Of a stretch of DNA of 64,000 nt, positions 38,500-53,400 are shown in pieces. The position numbers were made by a program, and so were the translations under genes. Where the stretch lies: positions 7,017,264 through 7,081,263 of the forward strand of contig NC_092583.1 of NCBI RefSeq assembly GCF_037975245.1, written 5' to 3'. How positions within the stretch are numbered: position 1 is the stretch's first letter; each line of letters begins with the position of its first letter. A model generated the notes under the pieces. It did no database searches and had not been told where the DNA came from. It worked only from the letters and a program-made list of their open reading frames with translations. The stretch comes from Apostichopus japonicus. Its lineage: Eukaryota > Echinodermata > Holothuroidea > Aspidochirotida > Stichopodidae.

Positions 38500-41400
38500 T
38501 GTACTATTTTTGTTTTATCTATTCTGATTGCATCCTTCCATTCGTTCTTACCTGGCCAGTCAAGCAGTTCTGGTGATTGGTTTTCTTCAAACTGAAACGG
38601 GTCAACTTTAGACTGATATGGAGCTAAAAGATTTTCATTTGTTCGGTTTAGCTGAATATAAACCAAACCCTTTTGTAGGTTAGTGACATCGTACATGTTG
38701 ATGATGTTTCGTGTTTTCATGAATTTAATCAGAGTGAGTCCCGGTGTCTCTATCTGAGAAACCCGGCGTAGCATATCAGTTTCTGCTGGTGGTAGACCAA
38801 ACAGAGTCGCTAATTTCAGAGTGCTGTCTAGAGTAAGATCGTCGGCAACATTGACCATTAATCTGCCGTAATCAGCTGAAATGTAAATAAAAGTAAGAAT
38901 AAAATAAAGTTAAATATAATACTCAGCACAACAAACCAATTCATGAAACTGATTATTTAATAATGCATGATATCACATTTTCCAATTATTCATTTGATTA
39001 TTAGATTGCTTTGTATCACATTAATCTATAACAACAAAGTACATTTCTTTAAAATCAGTTCAATAGCAGAAGAAGATATAATCAATGTGAAATATGAATA
39101 AATTCCTTTTTGAAGTACTGTTGATGTAACTCCTCATCTACACAACAAGCATCTGTGTTACCATAGCAACTTTAACTGTCACCTTTTTAGATGAAAATTG
39201 ATTTCCAAATCATAAATATACTCTTCAGCTTTTAGGAGGGAGTGATGACAGAAAAAGTAGAAACATTATAAAGAGGAATTAGAGGAGGCTTTTATTTTCT
39301 AAAATATTTTACAAGAAAGACATTGTAGGTGTTGATATGCCTTATGTTATTTGCTTTTTGACCCTGGCGATATGTATATAAATCTATACATCACACTTTA
39401 CACTCAGAAAACATACCAACCATCAGGGTCTTGTGATGTGCCCCTGACGCTAATAACCATGTATGCTTTTTTAACACTTTGTCTTTTCGAAATTGTCAGA
39501 GTTTCGTATCCAACAGAACGCACCTTAAACATGGATTTACTGTACTTTTGATATTAATTGCTTTAGTTTTGGACGATGACAATGTTGAAATTTATTTTCT
39601 CTGTGTCAGAAAATGCTTGACCTGTGCTTGTTAGTGCATGTGAGGCAATCAGGCTTGTGTTGCTAAGGAACGGTGAATCCTGTCGTCTGCTACCTACGTC
39701 AATGTACACTGTACACATACAGTCCTGATAAGCTGCATGTGTTTCATCTGCAGTTCAATCTTTTGAAAGGAACTAGCATCTTAGCATCACTTAGCTAAAA
39801 TTCTAGGTTTCCCAAGATATGTCTATGATCGACTCCCAAATGAACTTAGTTTAATTGCTATAAATTTGCTTCAAGTATACAACAGATACCTGATCACACG
39901 ACATCAGAGGAGTAGTGCAACATTTGAAGTTTCATAGCAGTTTGGTGATTAAAGGACTAAGCTAAATTAGTGACAGTGTATTGCTTCGGGTGAGAAAGAA
40001 GAACCAGGAAAAGATTAACAAGGAAGACTACGCATCTTGTACAACCATTCCCATATCAAATCTGCATTGACAGTTAATGTCACAAATCAATTAATTCCCA
40101 GACTATCCATTTAAAAAAGATTTAACTTGTTTCCATGGTACCCCTTGATTTATTTACACCTGTGTACAGCTCACTTGAATTTTCAATATCTCAACATGAT
40201 TGACAATGCATCTACAACAATTAAATAGACTCAAGGCCCCCCCCACCCCCACCCACCCCCTGTGTCCCTCTTCCTACAACTCACCTAACAGCTTTGAAGA
40301 TCTGCAGGCAGGACTATTTAAAAACAGACAGACTGTATATGGAATTATTTTACTGCATGCTTGATATTTACATCGAGCAACAGTATTTATATTTTCATTG
40401 TGATCCTACCTGCCAAAGTTGATTCCTGTGATATGTCTGGACTTTCGCACTCTTCATGTAGGGTTTCTTCCGCCGTAACAGATGCATATGAAGCCTGCAT
40501 ATAAAAAACATAGAAAAGATATCTTATTTGATGAACTGAAACTTTAGACCAGAGGGAAACGTCTCCCAGCGGTAACTTGCCTTGACCTCCACCCAAAATA
40601 AAAGGGTTCTTGTACTCACTATAAAGGAGACACATGCCAGATATGAGCTATGTTATGTATTACATTTTGATATATCATGTTTACAAGGTTTTTGTATAAG
40701 GCTTTAAAGAATATGATCTTTGATGACCCCAAATGACCTTTGACCTCCACCACAAGCAATAATGTTCTTGTATTCATTATAAGGAAGCCACAAAATAGAG
40801 CCAACAAAGTTTCCTTTTTGAAGATATTTTTTACCCCTGGTGACCTTAAATGAACTCTTGACGTACACCAAACTGTGAAGAAAAACTACATAAGGCTATC
40901 CTACAATGCATATGAACTCCTTTGATGTTCAGGTTCTGGAGATTTTTTGAGATTTTCACATTTTGCCCTCTGCTGACCCCAAATGCCTTTTTTTACCTCC
41001 ATCCAAACCTATAGGGTTATTTTTACTAACTGTGGGGAAGCCAAGTGCCAAATATGACAACTGCAGAGTTTACTGATCTTGAGATATTGTGTTTACAATC
41101 TAGGGTGTCTAAGTACACAGCACACCCGTGCGCATCAACACAACCCAACTTGACTGCATAGTCTGCCTATGATTAGTAACCACAAGAACCTCAGTTTTCC
41201 TATCTATCAACTGTCAAATGACACCAAATTTGTCTTTAGGTGATATAAGCAACTGACTTTAGCATAGATGAATATACTTATACTCACTTCACACTGCATG
41301 CAATCAAATCGAGCATGATTTTAGAACATTTTTTAACTCATTGAACTATTTTCTGTAAAAGCTCAAGATTTTGTTGTCACCTTTTAATACCTTCAACAGT

Positions 41401-44400
41401 GGAATATTTATCATAAATTCAACACATTAATAGTTTAGTCACAACATGATCCTAACTTCATAAACACAAACTTCTTGTCTACTGGTGGTATACTGGCTAC
41501 ACATACACACTGTACAATTCACTGACTTAACTTAATCATACTTTTAGAGCACATTTCACACTTTCACAGATCATGCGCCCGGTCTTGCCTGATCGGTACA
41601 TCCGGCACGTGATCCGTGGGTCTGATCTACCATAAATCGGGATGTCCCGTAGCTATCTGTGGCAACCCCTACCGGTCCGGCCTTCGGATACATTGACAAA
41701 TATTGAACTTGCTTTACAAAAATATGGGTCTAACCCACAGATGAACCAGAATGAAAACATTTCATGGTTCCTTGCTGCTGTTCATTAGTTCCATTCATAG
41801 GGAAATTTCTAAGAAAGCCCTATGACAACAACAGCAATTCATGCACACAGACTTTGGTTGCCAAAGTAATGCTAAGCCCTGATATCAATTGCAACACACA
41901 TCAGTGTGCGAAGACTATCTACCATTAACATCATACCAAGTTTGACGAAATTCCAACTAGTAATAGTAGCCAAGTAATTGCAATTTGTAGTATTTCACGT
42001 TTCACCCCATGACCTCATTAATATTCATGATATGAGCACCAAAATCAACAGGGTTAATCTACTAATGGGCCACCCACTCACCCAGTATGGTAATGATTGG
42101 TCATTCCCTTGTTGAGTTATTGTGCATACAAACTTTTCATAACGAAATAATGCAAGGCACCCCCCCCCCCCCTTATAAACATACATGATATCAATTGCAA
42201 CACACATCAGAGTGTGGAGACTATCTACCAATATCATCATACCAAGTTTGACGAAATTCCAATAAATAGTAGCCAAGTCATTGCAACTTGGGAGTTTTTC
42301 ACGTTTGACCCGTGACCTCATAAATATTTTTTAACTTTGACCTCGTATAACTTCGCACACGAAGGTCACACGGGGGTCAACCTATTGACATTTATGATCA
42401 GAAGGTACCTTTGACATCTGAAAATAGCATCGAAACTGTAAAAATCCCCAAAACACGAAAAGGTCACCAGAGGTCAAATTGAGGTCAAGGGTCACCCAGA
42501 TGCGGGTAGACAACTGGATTACATTGAAGCAACTCCCAACCTTAACGGACAATTCGATCTCAAGTTATCACAAAAATACTAGTTTTTTTATCATTAATTG
42601 ACCTTTGGTGACCTTGGATCACATGACCGTTAAGTTTGAAAATATTCCCCTATACCATTTGCAACTTGTCCCAAAATATCAACCGTGTCACACCTTGGAA
42701 CTGAGAGTTATTGCATTAAATGTCTGAAAATTAACTTTGACCTTGTATAACTCCGCACACGAAGGTCACACGGGGGTCAACCCATTGACATTTATGATCA
42801 GAAGGTACCTTTGACATCTGAAAATAGCATCGAAACTGTAAAAATCCCCAAAACACGAAAAGGTCACCAGAGGTCAAATTGAGGTCAAGGGTCACCCAGA
42901 TGCGGGTCGACAATTGGATTAAATTGAAGCAACTCCCAACTCTAACGGACAATTCGTTCTCAAGTTATCGCAAAAATACTAGTTTTTTATCATTAATTGA
43001 CCTTTGGTGACCTCGGATCACATGACCGTTAAGTTTGAAAATATTCCCCTATACCATTTGCAACTTGTCCCAAAATATCAACCGTGTCACACCTTGGAAC
43101 TGGGAATTATTGCACTAAATGTCTGAAAATTTACTTTGACCTCATATAACTTCACACACAAAGGTCACCTGGGGTAAACCTATTGACATTTTTGATTGGT
43201 GAGACGTGAATATAGCATCAAAACTGTACAAATTCAAACATTTTTTCTTTGCCCATTTTCTCACCCAAAATACTAGTTTTTTAACATTAATTGACCTTTG
43301 ATGACCTCGGATCACATGACCGTTAAGTTTGAAATATTCCTCTATACCATTTGCAACTTGTCCCAAAATATCAACCTTGTTACACCTTGGCACTGGGAGT
43401 TATTGCATTAAATGTCTGAAAATTAACTTTGACCTTGTATAACTTTACACACAAAGGTCACCCGGGTGTAAACCCATTGACATTTTTGATCGGAAGGTAC
43501 CTTTGATATCCAAATCTAGCATCAAAACCAAACATTTTCTTTTTCGCCCGTTTTCTCCCAAAATAAGCACATTTTTTCTAATGTGACCTTTGACCTTTTG
43601 ACCTTGGTTTCAAATGTAGTTTGATCTGCTGATTCCAAAAATCAACACGACAAGTCTGTACAGCCATCCTAACTCCGACCGAAAACTTTGACCCCATATA
43701 AGTTCGCACACAAAGATCACACGGGGTCAACCTATCGATATTTATGATCGGAAGGTACCTTTGACATCTGAAAATAGCATCGAAACTGTAAAAATCCCCA
43801 AAACATGAAAAGGTCACCAGAGGTCAAATTGAGGTCAAGGGTCACCCAGATGTGGGTCGACAATTGGATTACACTGAAGCAACTCCCAACTCTAACGGAC
43901 AATTCGTTCTCAAGTTATCGCAAAAATACTAGTTTTTTAACATTAATTGACCTTTGGTGACTTCAGATCACATGACCGTTAAGTTTCAAAATGTTCCCCT
44001 AACCAGTTCACAACTTGTCCCAAAATATCAACCTTGTCGCACATTGGCACTGGGAGTTATTGCAGTTTTAGTATTTTGGGTTTTTGGACCATAACTGACC
44101 TTTGGTGACCTTTGTGGGCACCAAAAACAATAGGGTTCATCTACTCACTATGGGCCACCCACCCACCAAGTTTGATCATGATCAGTCAATCCCTTGTTGA
44201 GTTATCGTGCATACAAGCTAAAGCGTCACACACACACACACACCCACACACACACACGCGCCAACCTGAATACATAGGTTCCTTTGCTTTTAGCAAGGAA
44301 CCAAAAACCCGGTAGAGGACCCGTAGCAACCCGTAGACAATATGTAACCCTATGTAGTGGACCTAGTAAGCCGTGATCACATGATCTGTTGGTGCTGATA

Positions 44401-47400
44401 TAGGTACGTATTGGTACATATGGAAACGGATCGGGCCAAGTATTGGTACATATGCACTACGGCTGATACAACTTGCTATGGGTTGGATCGTGTTGTGACG
44501 GCTTTGTAATAACCTGGCATGGATAAACAGCCCATAGAAAGCCGTAGTAGAACCCTACGTTTTCTGTTCATATACGGGATAGACCGGGGAAGATATCTGT
44601 AACAATCCTAATCAACCCATAACAACGCCGTAGTAACCCATACTGGACCCATATCAACTCGTCCTGGATACGCATCATCGCCTTATGCTACGGATCGTTC
44701 AAAACTCACACCTGATCTGGGAAAGTGTGAAAGGGGCTTTACCAATTCTTGTTGATTCAAGGCTTCCCTAGTCTGTTTCAAGACCTCTTGTAAGGCCATG
44801 GATTCTTTGGCATATTCCAGTTGAGACTTCACAAGTTCATCTTTTGTAGCTCTCAGACTTGATTTAGCCTCTTCCAGCTCCTGTCATGTAAACAACACAG
44901 TGAATGAGACAAGAGGGACGCAACTCCCTGTGATTACTTGCCACATATGAAAGTTTATACTAGCATTGAAGTATGTCATGTCTGAAGGGAACATATTTAC
45001 CAAGTTGACAAATTTCTTCACATTTTTTTCCAGGCAGGCTGAACTGATAAGGTTTTGATCTTTACTTGAGGGTGTATCTATTGCAATATTACTACCTGGC
45101 TCTGGGAAGTCACATGTTCAAAGTACATTAGTGCAGAGAACTGTGATCTCTTTCAAAGGGAACCGCCTGGAATGGCGGAACAACTGTTCTAGAAAAAGGA
45201 GTGTAGGCCTATCATATTGAAGGACAGGCGTTCTATTATATTAATTTGTTTGATTAATTGTATGTTTTGATGCTCAATAAGTCCCATAATATGCTTTAAT
45301 CTACTACATATTGTACCATAGCACATGCAGAATTCTTCTATTTAGCTAATTAATTTAAACTGTAACTTGTACTAAACAATTAGAATAATGTGGTTTAACT
45401 TCAGTTTAGTAGAGAACTTGCATATAAACAAAGGATACAACCATGCATTGCAAACTCTCTGAAAGATCTGCCATTGAGATAAAGTGATTAAATATTTTTA
45501 CCTACAGTGGGAAAAGAGCGAGACCTGTAGGTTAGGTGTAGCACTTAAAGACTTAAATACAAATGGGATCTTGTACTCGTCATGTAAAAGTTTCGCGCCT
45601 AGAAGGATCTTTGTCAAATTTCCACTTCTTGATTGTTCCACTCCTTGATCCTTTACATGTTTTGATTTACCTCACTTAACCTCAATGACCTTTGACCTCT
45701 ATTAATATGTAAAGAGTTAATGTACATCATATGAACTAAATATCATGCTTTTATCAAATCTTGAGACAAAGAGCTGTTAATATGTTCATCATTGGACCTC
45801 TACTGTTGAACATCATAAACATTCCCTAATTTCTGAAAATATAATGTTGTGTTTGCAAATGGTAGGCTACAAATTCACTTTAACACCACCAGATCAAACA
45901 GAATGGCAATCTTGTTCATAGTAAATAAATTTCTCATGACGTCAGGTAACTAGGTCAAAAGATATCTATAATCACATACTATGTGAAGTCTAACCTCTTT
46001 CTGCTGCTGAAGTAATTCTTCCTTCTCATCCTTCAATGTCTTCAGTTTGTTCTCAGCTGTATTCAATGTATGTCTGAAGTCTTTGTCTGTTGCCTTCAAT
46101 GCATCTTTGAATTGTTGTCTTTCCTCCTCTGTTGTCTTTAGTGTTCCTTTCAGCTGTTGTCTTTCTCCCTCTGTTGTCTTCAATGTATCTTTCAATTGTT
46201 GTCTTTCCTCCTCTGTTGTCTTTAGTCTCCCAGTCAGCTTTTGTCTTTCCTCCTCTGTTGCCTTCAATTCATCTTTCAATTGTTGTCTTTCCTCCTCTGT
46301 TGTCTTTAGTCTCCCAGTCAGGTTTTGTCTTTCCTCCTCTGTTGCCGTCAATGTATCTTTCAATTGTTGTCTTTCCTCCTCTGTTGTCTTTAGTGTTCCT
46401 TTCAGCTGTTGTCTTTCTCCCTCTGTTGTCTTCAATGTATCTTTCAATTGTTGTCTTTCCTCCTCTGTTGTCTTTAGTCTCCCAGTCAGCGTTTGTCTTT
46501 CCTCCTCTGTTGTCTTCAATGCATCTTTGAATTGTTGTCTTTCCTCCTCTGTTGTCTTTAGTGTTCCTTTCAGCTGTTGTCTTTCTCCCTCTGTTGTCTT
46601 CAATGTATCTTTCAATTGTTGTCTTTCCTCCTCTGTTGTCTTTAGTCTCCCAGTCAGCTTTTGTCTTTCCTCCTCTGTTGCCTTCAATGCATCTTTCAAT
46701 TGTTGTCTTTCCTCCTCTGTTGTCTCTAGACTCCCAGTCAGCTGTTGTCTTTCTCCCTCTGTTGCCTTCAATGCATCTTTCAATTGTTGTCTTTCCTCCT
46801 CTGTTGTCTTTAGTCTCCCAGTCAGCTGTTGTCTTTTCTCCTCTGTTGCCGTCAATGTATCTTTCAATTGTTGTCTTTCCTCATCTGTTGTCTTAAGCCT
46901 ATCAGTCAGCTGTTGTCTTTCCTCCTCTGTTGCCTTCAATGCATCCTTGTATTGTTGTCTTTCCTCCTCTGTTGTCTTTAATGTTCCTTTCAATTGTTGT
47001 CTTTCCTCCTCTGTTGTCTTTAGTCTTCCAGTGAGCTGCTGTTTTTCATCTTCTGATTCAATTAGTTTTTGAGAGAGTTCCTGCCTTTTGTCTTCTAATG
47101 CCTTTAGTTGATCTTTTAGTATTTTTTTGGTAAACTTTGAATCTGAAACAACATATAAGATGCAAACATGGTTAAAGATTGTCTTCCACCCAAGAGATTA
47201 ATTATTTGTGCTATACAACTTCCAAGATAATATTGTCACAAACTTTCACCAAATTTAGTGAGCTCACATTTTGGTTCAACTTTAGCATGTTATTTGAGGT
47301 GACACTGCAAATCTTTCACTTTCCTTGGTGTTGATTTTGCCCAGTTTCTGAGCAATTGAACAAAGTCAAGCCCCTTCAATGATCCTCCAATATATTAAGG

Positions 47401-50400
47401 ATATTAAATTACAAATTTCAAAATTTTACCGATCTTGTCTGAACATATCCCAAGTCAAACTTTTGAGTATATCCCATAATAAGTTACAGACTTATGAAAA
47501 GATTTGACTAAAATGCAAGACCTGCAGGAAACATGCAGTGTGGAATAATTACACTTTTGAACATCTAAATTGGGTTCTCTTTAACTGGGTTTGAAGTACT
47601 TTACATGTCATTGCAGCTATTGAATTTCTTGCCAACTTATTAATCACATTATTTGTGTCAAATGGTATTGATGCATGGTCCTTCTCCTATCATCAATGGG
47701 TTAATTAAGTTAAGCTAATATAATGGTATATTACATCATTGCCCACACAAAGAATAGATGCGTTTGCATGTTTGTTGATTCCTAGCATGTTTAACTTGTG
47801 AAGCTCTCTAATATAAACATACCTTGAGCTTGTTGGTAGATGGTCAATACTGCCATCAATTTACTCAGTCCTTTGTCAGAGCATGCTGTCATTAAATAGT
47901 TGATGTCATCAAGAGAAACCTTCCCTGCCTCTCTGAGATGGTGGACAAGAGATGAAAAGGGTGTATCACTCTCAATAATGTCCTTTGATTCCTTAGCTGG
48001 AAATTTAAAGTAGTCAAGTAGCTTCTTACAATCATCTTTCTCAATCAGTAACTCCAATGATGTGAAGAGGCTGTCAAAGAATATGTCACTCTGTAACAAA
48101 ATCGAAAAAAATATCAAATAAATATACTGGTGGTAGCAGGCTATGAAACAAAATAGATGATTGAGGCATTGAGACAGCAACACATTTAACGAAGGGATTT
48201 ATTTTAATATGATGAAGGTATGGATAATGTGACTGTGATTTACCGAGTTACTTCAACTACAATATTTTATATATTTATTTAAGAAAAAAATTATAAGTAT
48301 TAAAAACGGATTGATTTTTAAGTTGTACAGGTATATGCTTCTATATGAAGCTGTATCAGTCAGATTGTTGTAGATTTTCTTACTTATGCCACCAACGTAA
48401 AATTATACTTTATTGGGCTAAACATTATTCTCCAAATTTAACCAATAATGCTACATTGTGACCCATGTTTGCATGGGAATTTAATCATGGACATGGAACT
48501 ACTGAAATTGTCTTCTACTCTGGGCAATGTACAGTAGGTGGTCAGTAACATTAAAACACACACAAATCACCCTCTCCTACCCCTTCTTATCTCTTACATT
48601 CTCCTTAATTATTAACAATGTTGTTTTTCATGAGTTAACATATTAGTTACCTATGTCAACCATTGAGGCAGTGCTGTATTTTACACAGGTTTTTACTTAC
48701 AGATTCACTTACTGTATATAAGCCTACAATCTTGCAATAGACATGTTCTGAATGAGTACACAACTTATCTAGAAGCACTATATGCTGGAAGATATGGTTT
48801 ATGCTTGTAAGTTGTACAGCTAAACTACATGTGCTGCAGCACAAACGCCTGAATAATCAAAGTCCATGTGCACTGTCAAGATTTCTTTAAGATTGGTGTA
48901 TACACTAAACTTTATGTGTAGCTACTGCACTATGAGCTTTACACAGCTTCATGACAAAGAATGCATGTGAAACATGTAATTATTGAAAACTGTTCGCAGT
49001 TATCAACTATAATGCTAAACCAAGTTTCCTGGGTTACTTAATCCTGTTAGACATAATTTACTAGTACATGGTGTGGCCTGGTGACATTTATAACCAGAAT
49101 GCAAAATAAATAGTGGTTTCAATGATGTAACATTCAGCTATTTTCTGCATTAATCTGACGTAATGTATAGTGAGGGTGTACAACATACTTGATATTAGTA
49201 ATACAGTGAAAAGCAGTGCGATGTGACAAACAATAAATTCACAATGACACAGGCTGTCCTGAAATGATCATTGACCTCAACAACAAGCTTCTTGTACTGT
49301 ACTCCATGTGATAGATACATCAACATACTAAATATGACATCAGTCCTTGTTGAAAGATTGTGTAAGACATGGTTTGACAATCTGAACCCCTGGTGAACTC
49401 AAACGACCATTGACCTCCACCCACAACATGGCTTCTTGTACTCAATGTGGTACAATTACGTACCAAAACAATTGCGATCTGTCCAAGCTTCCCTTACGAT
49501 ATTATGTTAAGGAAGATGTGTTAGTGTGGAGAGACAGGTAAGAGGGGAGTGAAGTAAATGTTTGGCATTTGCCCACTTCAAATGACCTTTGACCTCCACC
49601 AAAAGCAATAATAGGCTCCTTAAACTTAATATGGTACATCTACAAACCAATGAGATATGTCCTTTCTTGCAATATCATGTTTACAATGTTGTCACGATTT
49701 GACCTGTTGTCCCCAAATGACCTTTGACCTACACCAAAAACATTACCCTTCCTGTACTCAATGTGGTACGTCTACACACTAAATAAGAATTGGTCCGAGC
49801 TTCCCTTCTTGAGATATCGTGTTTACAAGGTTTTCAAATTTTGACCTCTGGTGACCCCAAAAGACCTTTGACCTCCACCAAAAACAACAGGCTTGTAGTA
49901 CTCAATGGGGTACGTCTTAACACTAAATATAAGGTCTGCCCGTGCTTCCCTTCTTGAGATATCGGGTTTACAATGTTTTCAAATTTTTACCCCTGGTGAC
50001 CCCAAATGACCTTTGACTTCCACAGAAAACAATACACTTTGTGTACTCAATGTGGTACTTCTACACATTAAATATGAAGTTTGCCCCAACTTCTTTTCTT
50101 GAGATATCGTGTTTACAAGGTATTGACATTTTGACCCCTAGCAACCCTAAATGACCTTTGACCTCCACAGAAAACAATAGGCTTCCTGTACTCAATGTGG
50201 TACTTCTACACATTTAATATGAAGTCTGCCCAAGCTTCCTTTCTATAGCTATTGTGTTTACAACGTTTTCACAATTTGACCCTGGTGACCCTAAATGATC
50301 TTTGACATCCACAGAAAACAATAGGCTTCTTGTGCTCAATATGGTACATCCACACACCAAATATGAAGTTGGTCCAGTTTTCCCTTTTTAAGATATTGTG

Positions 50401-53400
50401 TTTACAAGCTGGGAGTCACAAACGCACACACGCATACGCCATCATGAATGCATAGGTTACGATATTCATCAAAACCAAAAAGGCCTTACGTGAAGACCAC
50501 TGTTCTTACACTGGTTGACATGTGGTATAAATGCTCTCTTATGCAATGGATAGCAATGATCATGTTTAATCCATGTTCATAACAATTGCATACATTACAC
50601 TGTATGCTTGGTCACTACAATTAAGTAATGTACTGCATATTTAGACAATTGAGCAGGATATTGTGTATCGTCACTTGCACAAAGTGATGTCTATAATCGT
50701 TACTGTCACAAAATTGACAGGAATACACTGCACCGTCCATTTTCCATTTTGCCTCCATTTTCCTGCTTATTCCTATATGACCTTCATTATGAGTGTAGTA
50801 CAACTAAATTGTACCTTTGGAATTTCTCAGGAATTAATCCGAAATTTGTTACTTATATATTGTTACTTCTAAGGACTACCTGTACATTACACTGTGCATT
50901 AATTACTGGAAATCATTGGCCATCAGTGAAATGAACTAATTAGAATAGAACTCGACATACAGTAAGACTGCCAACTGACTCAATATGTACAATCCATATT
51001 AATGTAAAGCCTGTACTTAACTACAACTTTCTCTCCTCAAAAGTAATGAAAAATGATTTCAATGGCTTTGTGAATTTTGCAGTCTTAACTCTGTTGACAA
51101 TGTGAAAATTAGCACCACAAGGCTAAAATCAAATTTTCCCTTCTTTATCTGCAATTTTGACTAATTTGCACCTGAATAAACCACCCTAAATCCCAAAATA
51201 GAAGCAAGCTTGTGTCATATCATTTTATCAAGACTTTAATACTGTCATCACATCAAGACGTGTATTATCACTGCAGTATTTGCTATACATTTGCACTAGT
51301 GCCAAGCTAATCACCATGGCCTAAATTAAGATAAAAATATTGCCCATACTTTTTCTTAAAATTTACCTCATTTCATGGGAAATTGCACCTCTGGTGTTTT
51401 TAACAATATGTTACATTGATTTATGTCACATTTGTATATTTGACAATCAAAAGTATTGATAAAGGAATAAATCCTTTTTTGTCTGAGCTGTATGCAATGC
51501 AACATTCATCTCGCATCACTTTTCATAGAATTGTTGGCCTAGATTTTCATTAAATAGACATCATTGCCAAACAAAATTTCACTTATTGCACTATTGAGAC
51601 TATTTTGCATTCACTTATACCAAATTTTGACAGCTTGTAAGCTCAGAAAATAAGAAAAATTCTTTCCAAGTTTAGTGTGTAGCTCTAATATTGAAAAGTG
51701 CAACAAGCATCCAATGGCCTAAGCTTTTCATAAAATTTTGCACTCATTTTTCCACCATTTTTGATCTCTCTCGTAACAAATCAGTAATAGTTGTGTTCTT
51801 AATAAAATTCCGCATTCACTGATACCAAATTTGTAAAAATTAGCAGCTTATAAGCTCAGAAAATAAGAAAAAAATATTTGCCAAATTTATTGTGTTGCTT
51901 TAATATTGCAAAGTGTAAGAAGCATCCACTGGCCTAATTTTTCCTAAAATTTTGCACTCTATTTTCCACCATTTTGATCTACCTCTGCACAAACCAGTAA
52001 TAGTTGTGTTCTTCATTATATTCCGCATTCACTAATACCATATTTGTAATAATTAGCAGCTTGTAAGCTCAGAAAGTAAGAACAAATATTTGCCAAGTTT
52101 TGTGTGTTGCTCTATTATTGCACTTTGCAATAAGCATCCAATGGCCTAAAATTTGGAGAAAAAAAAATTGCACTCACTTTTCCACCATTTTGATCTCCCT
52201 CGTAACAAACAAGGAATAGTTATGTTCTTTATAAAATTCCGCATTCACTAATACCAAATTTATAAAAATTAGCAGCTTTTAAGCTCAGAAAATAAGAAAA
52301 AATATTTGCCAAATTTTGTGTGTTGCTTCAATATTGCAAAGTGTAAGAAGCATCGAATGGCCTAATTTTTCATAAAATTTTGCACTGACTTTTCCACCAT
52401 TTTGATCTCTCTCTTAACAAACAAGTAAAAGTTGTGTTCTTAATAAAATTCCGCATTCACTCGTATCAATTTCGTCTACATTTGAAGCATGAAGACTGAT
52501 ATAATAAGGAAACAAATTTCACTTTTATGTACATTGACAGAAACACTTCCATGACAACCTTACCAGAATAAGCAAATCCCAAGGAAAAAAATGTTCTTAT
52601 TTTTCTCTAAATTTTGCAAAGCAGATCTCAAAACATGTAAAAGTGTCTTCTCCTAACTTGTTCGCATAGAATGATGCCCAGTTTGCTGAGCTTCAATCAA
52701 ACGATTGCTTTAATAAAAGTGATAAATAGTCCTAATTTTAACCATAGGCCTATAAATCCTGTATTAGTACTCACTGTGTGATATTCATATACTTCTCCAG
52801 TTTTCCAGGTTACCACAAATAATCTGTTTATGTTATTATTGATCCTGATTCTCTTGGAATTATCAGAAACTTTAAAAGAAGCCAAGATATGACCCTCAGA
52901 GATGGAAGGATGACCCCCAGAGATGGAAGAATGACCCCCAGACAGAGGGTAAACAACAACTTGTCTACCCACACCACCATACCATAATATAAATATTAAT
53001 CCTTTCTCTTCACTGACTGTTATACTACGTGCATAGCTGTACTGTGTGTTTGTATATTCCTGTTCTATTTCTCCTTGACTATTACACATTAAAGCTCTCC
53101 CATACAGGCCTGTACAGATAAACAGTTTATTATTACTAACTGTTATATCATCAGGACAGTCTCCTCTTCCTAATCCTTTTAAGGTGATTGTCTTCTTTAG
53201 TCTCAATTCTCTCGCATCTAAGACAATCACCTCTTTGGATTCAAACAAACCGACATAGACTAATCCATCTCTGGTTGTCATACACCAGGCGTCACCGTTA
53301 AACTTCCCTTGATTGACCAGACCGCCATTACTACTATCGTACAATGATATCGTATTTTTACAACACGTTAAAAACAGACGATCATCCAGGAAACAAACAG

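Noticed and set aside
46132-46896. Other plus-strand frames rich in VVFPPLLS
   Set aside because: Third-frame shadows of the same minisatellite.
46047-47072. 341-residue plus-strand open frame of Cys/Ser/Phe-rich repeats
   Set aside because: It is the antisense of the coiled-coil minisatellite; the 42-base register keeps both strands open. The minus-strand frame has correct splice sites and heptads.
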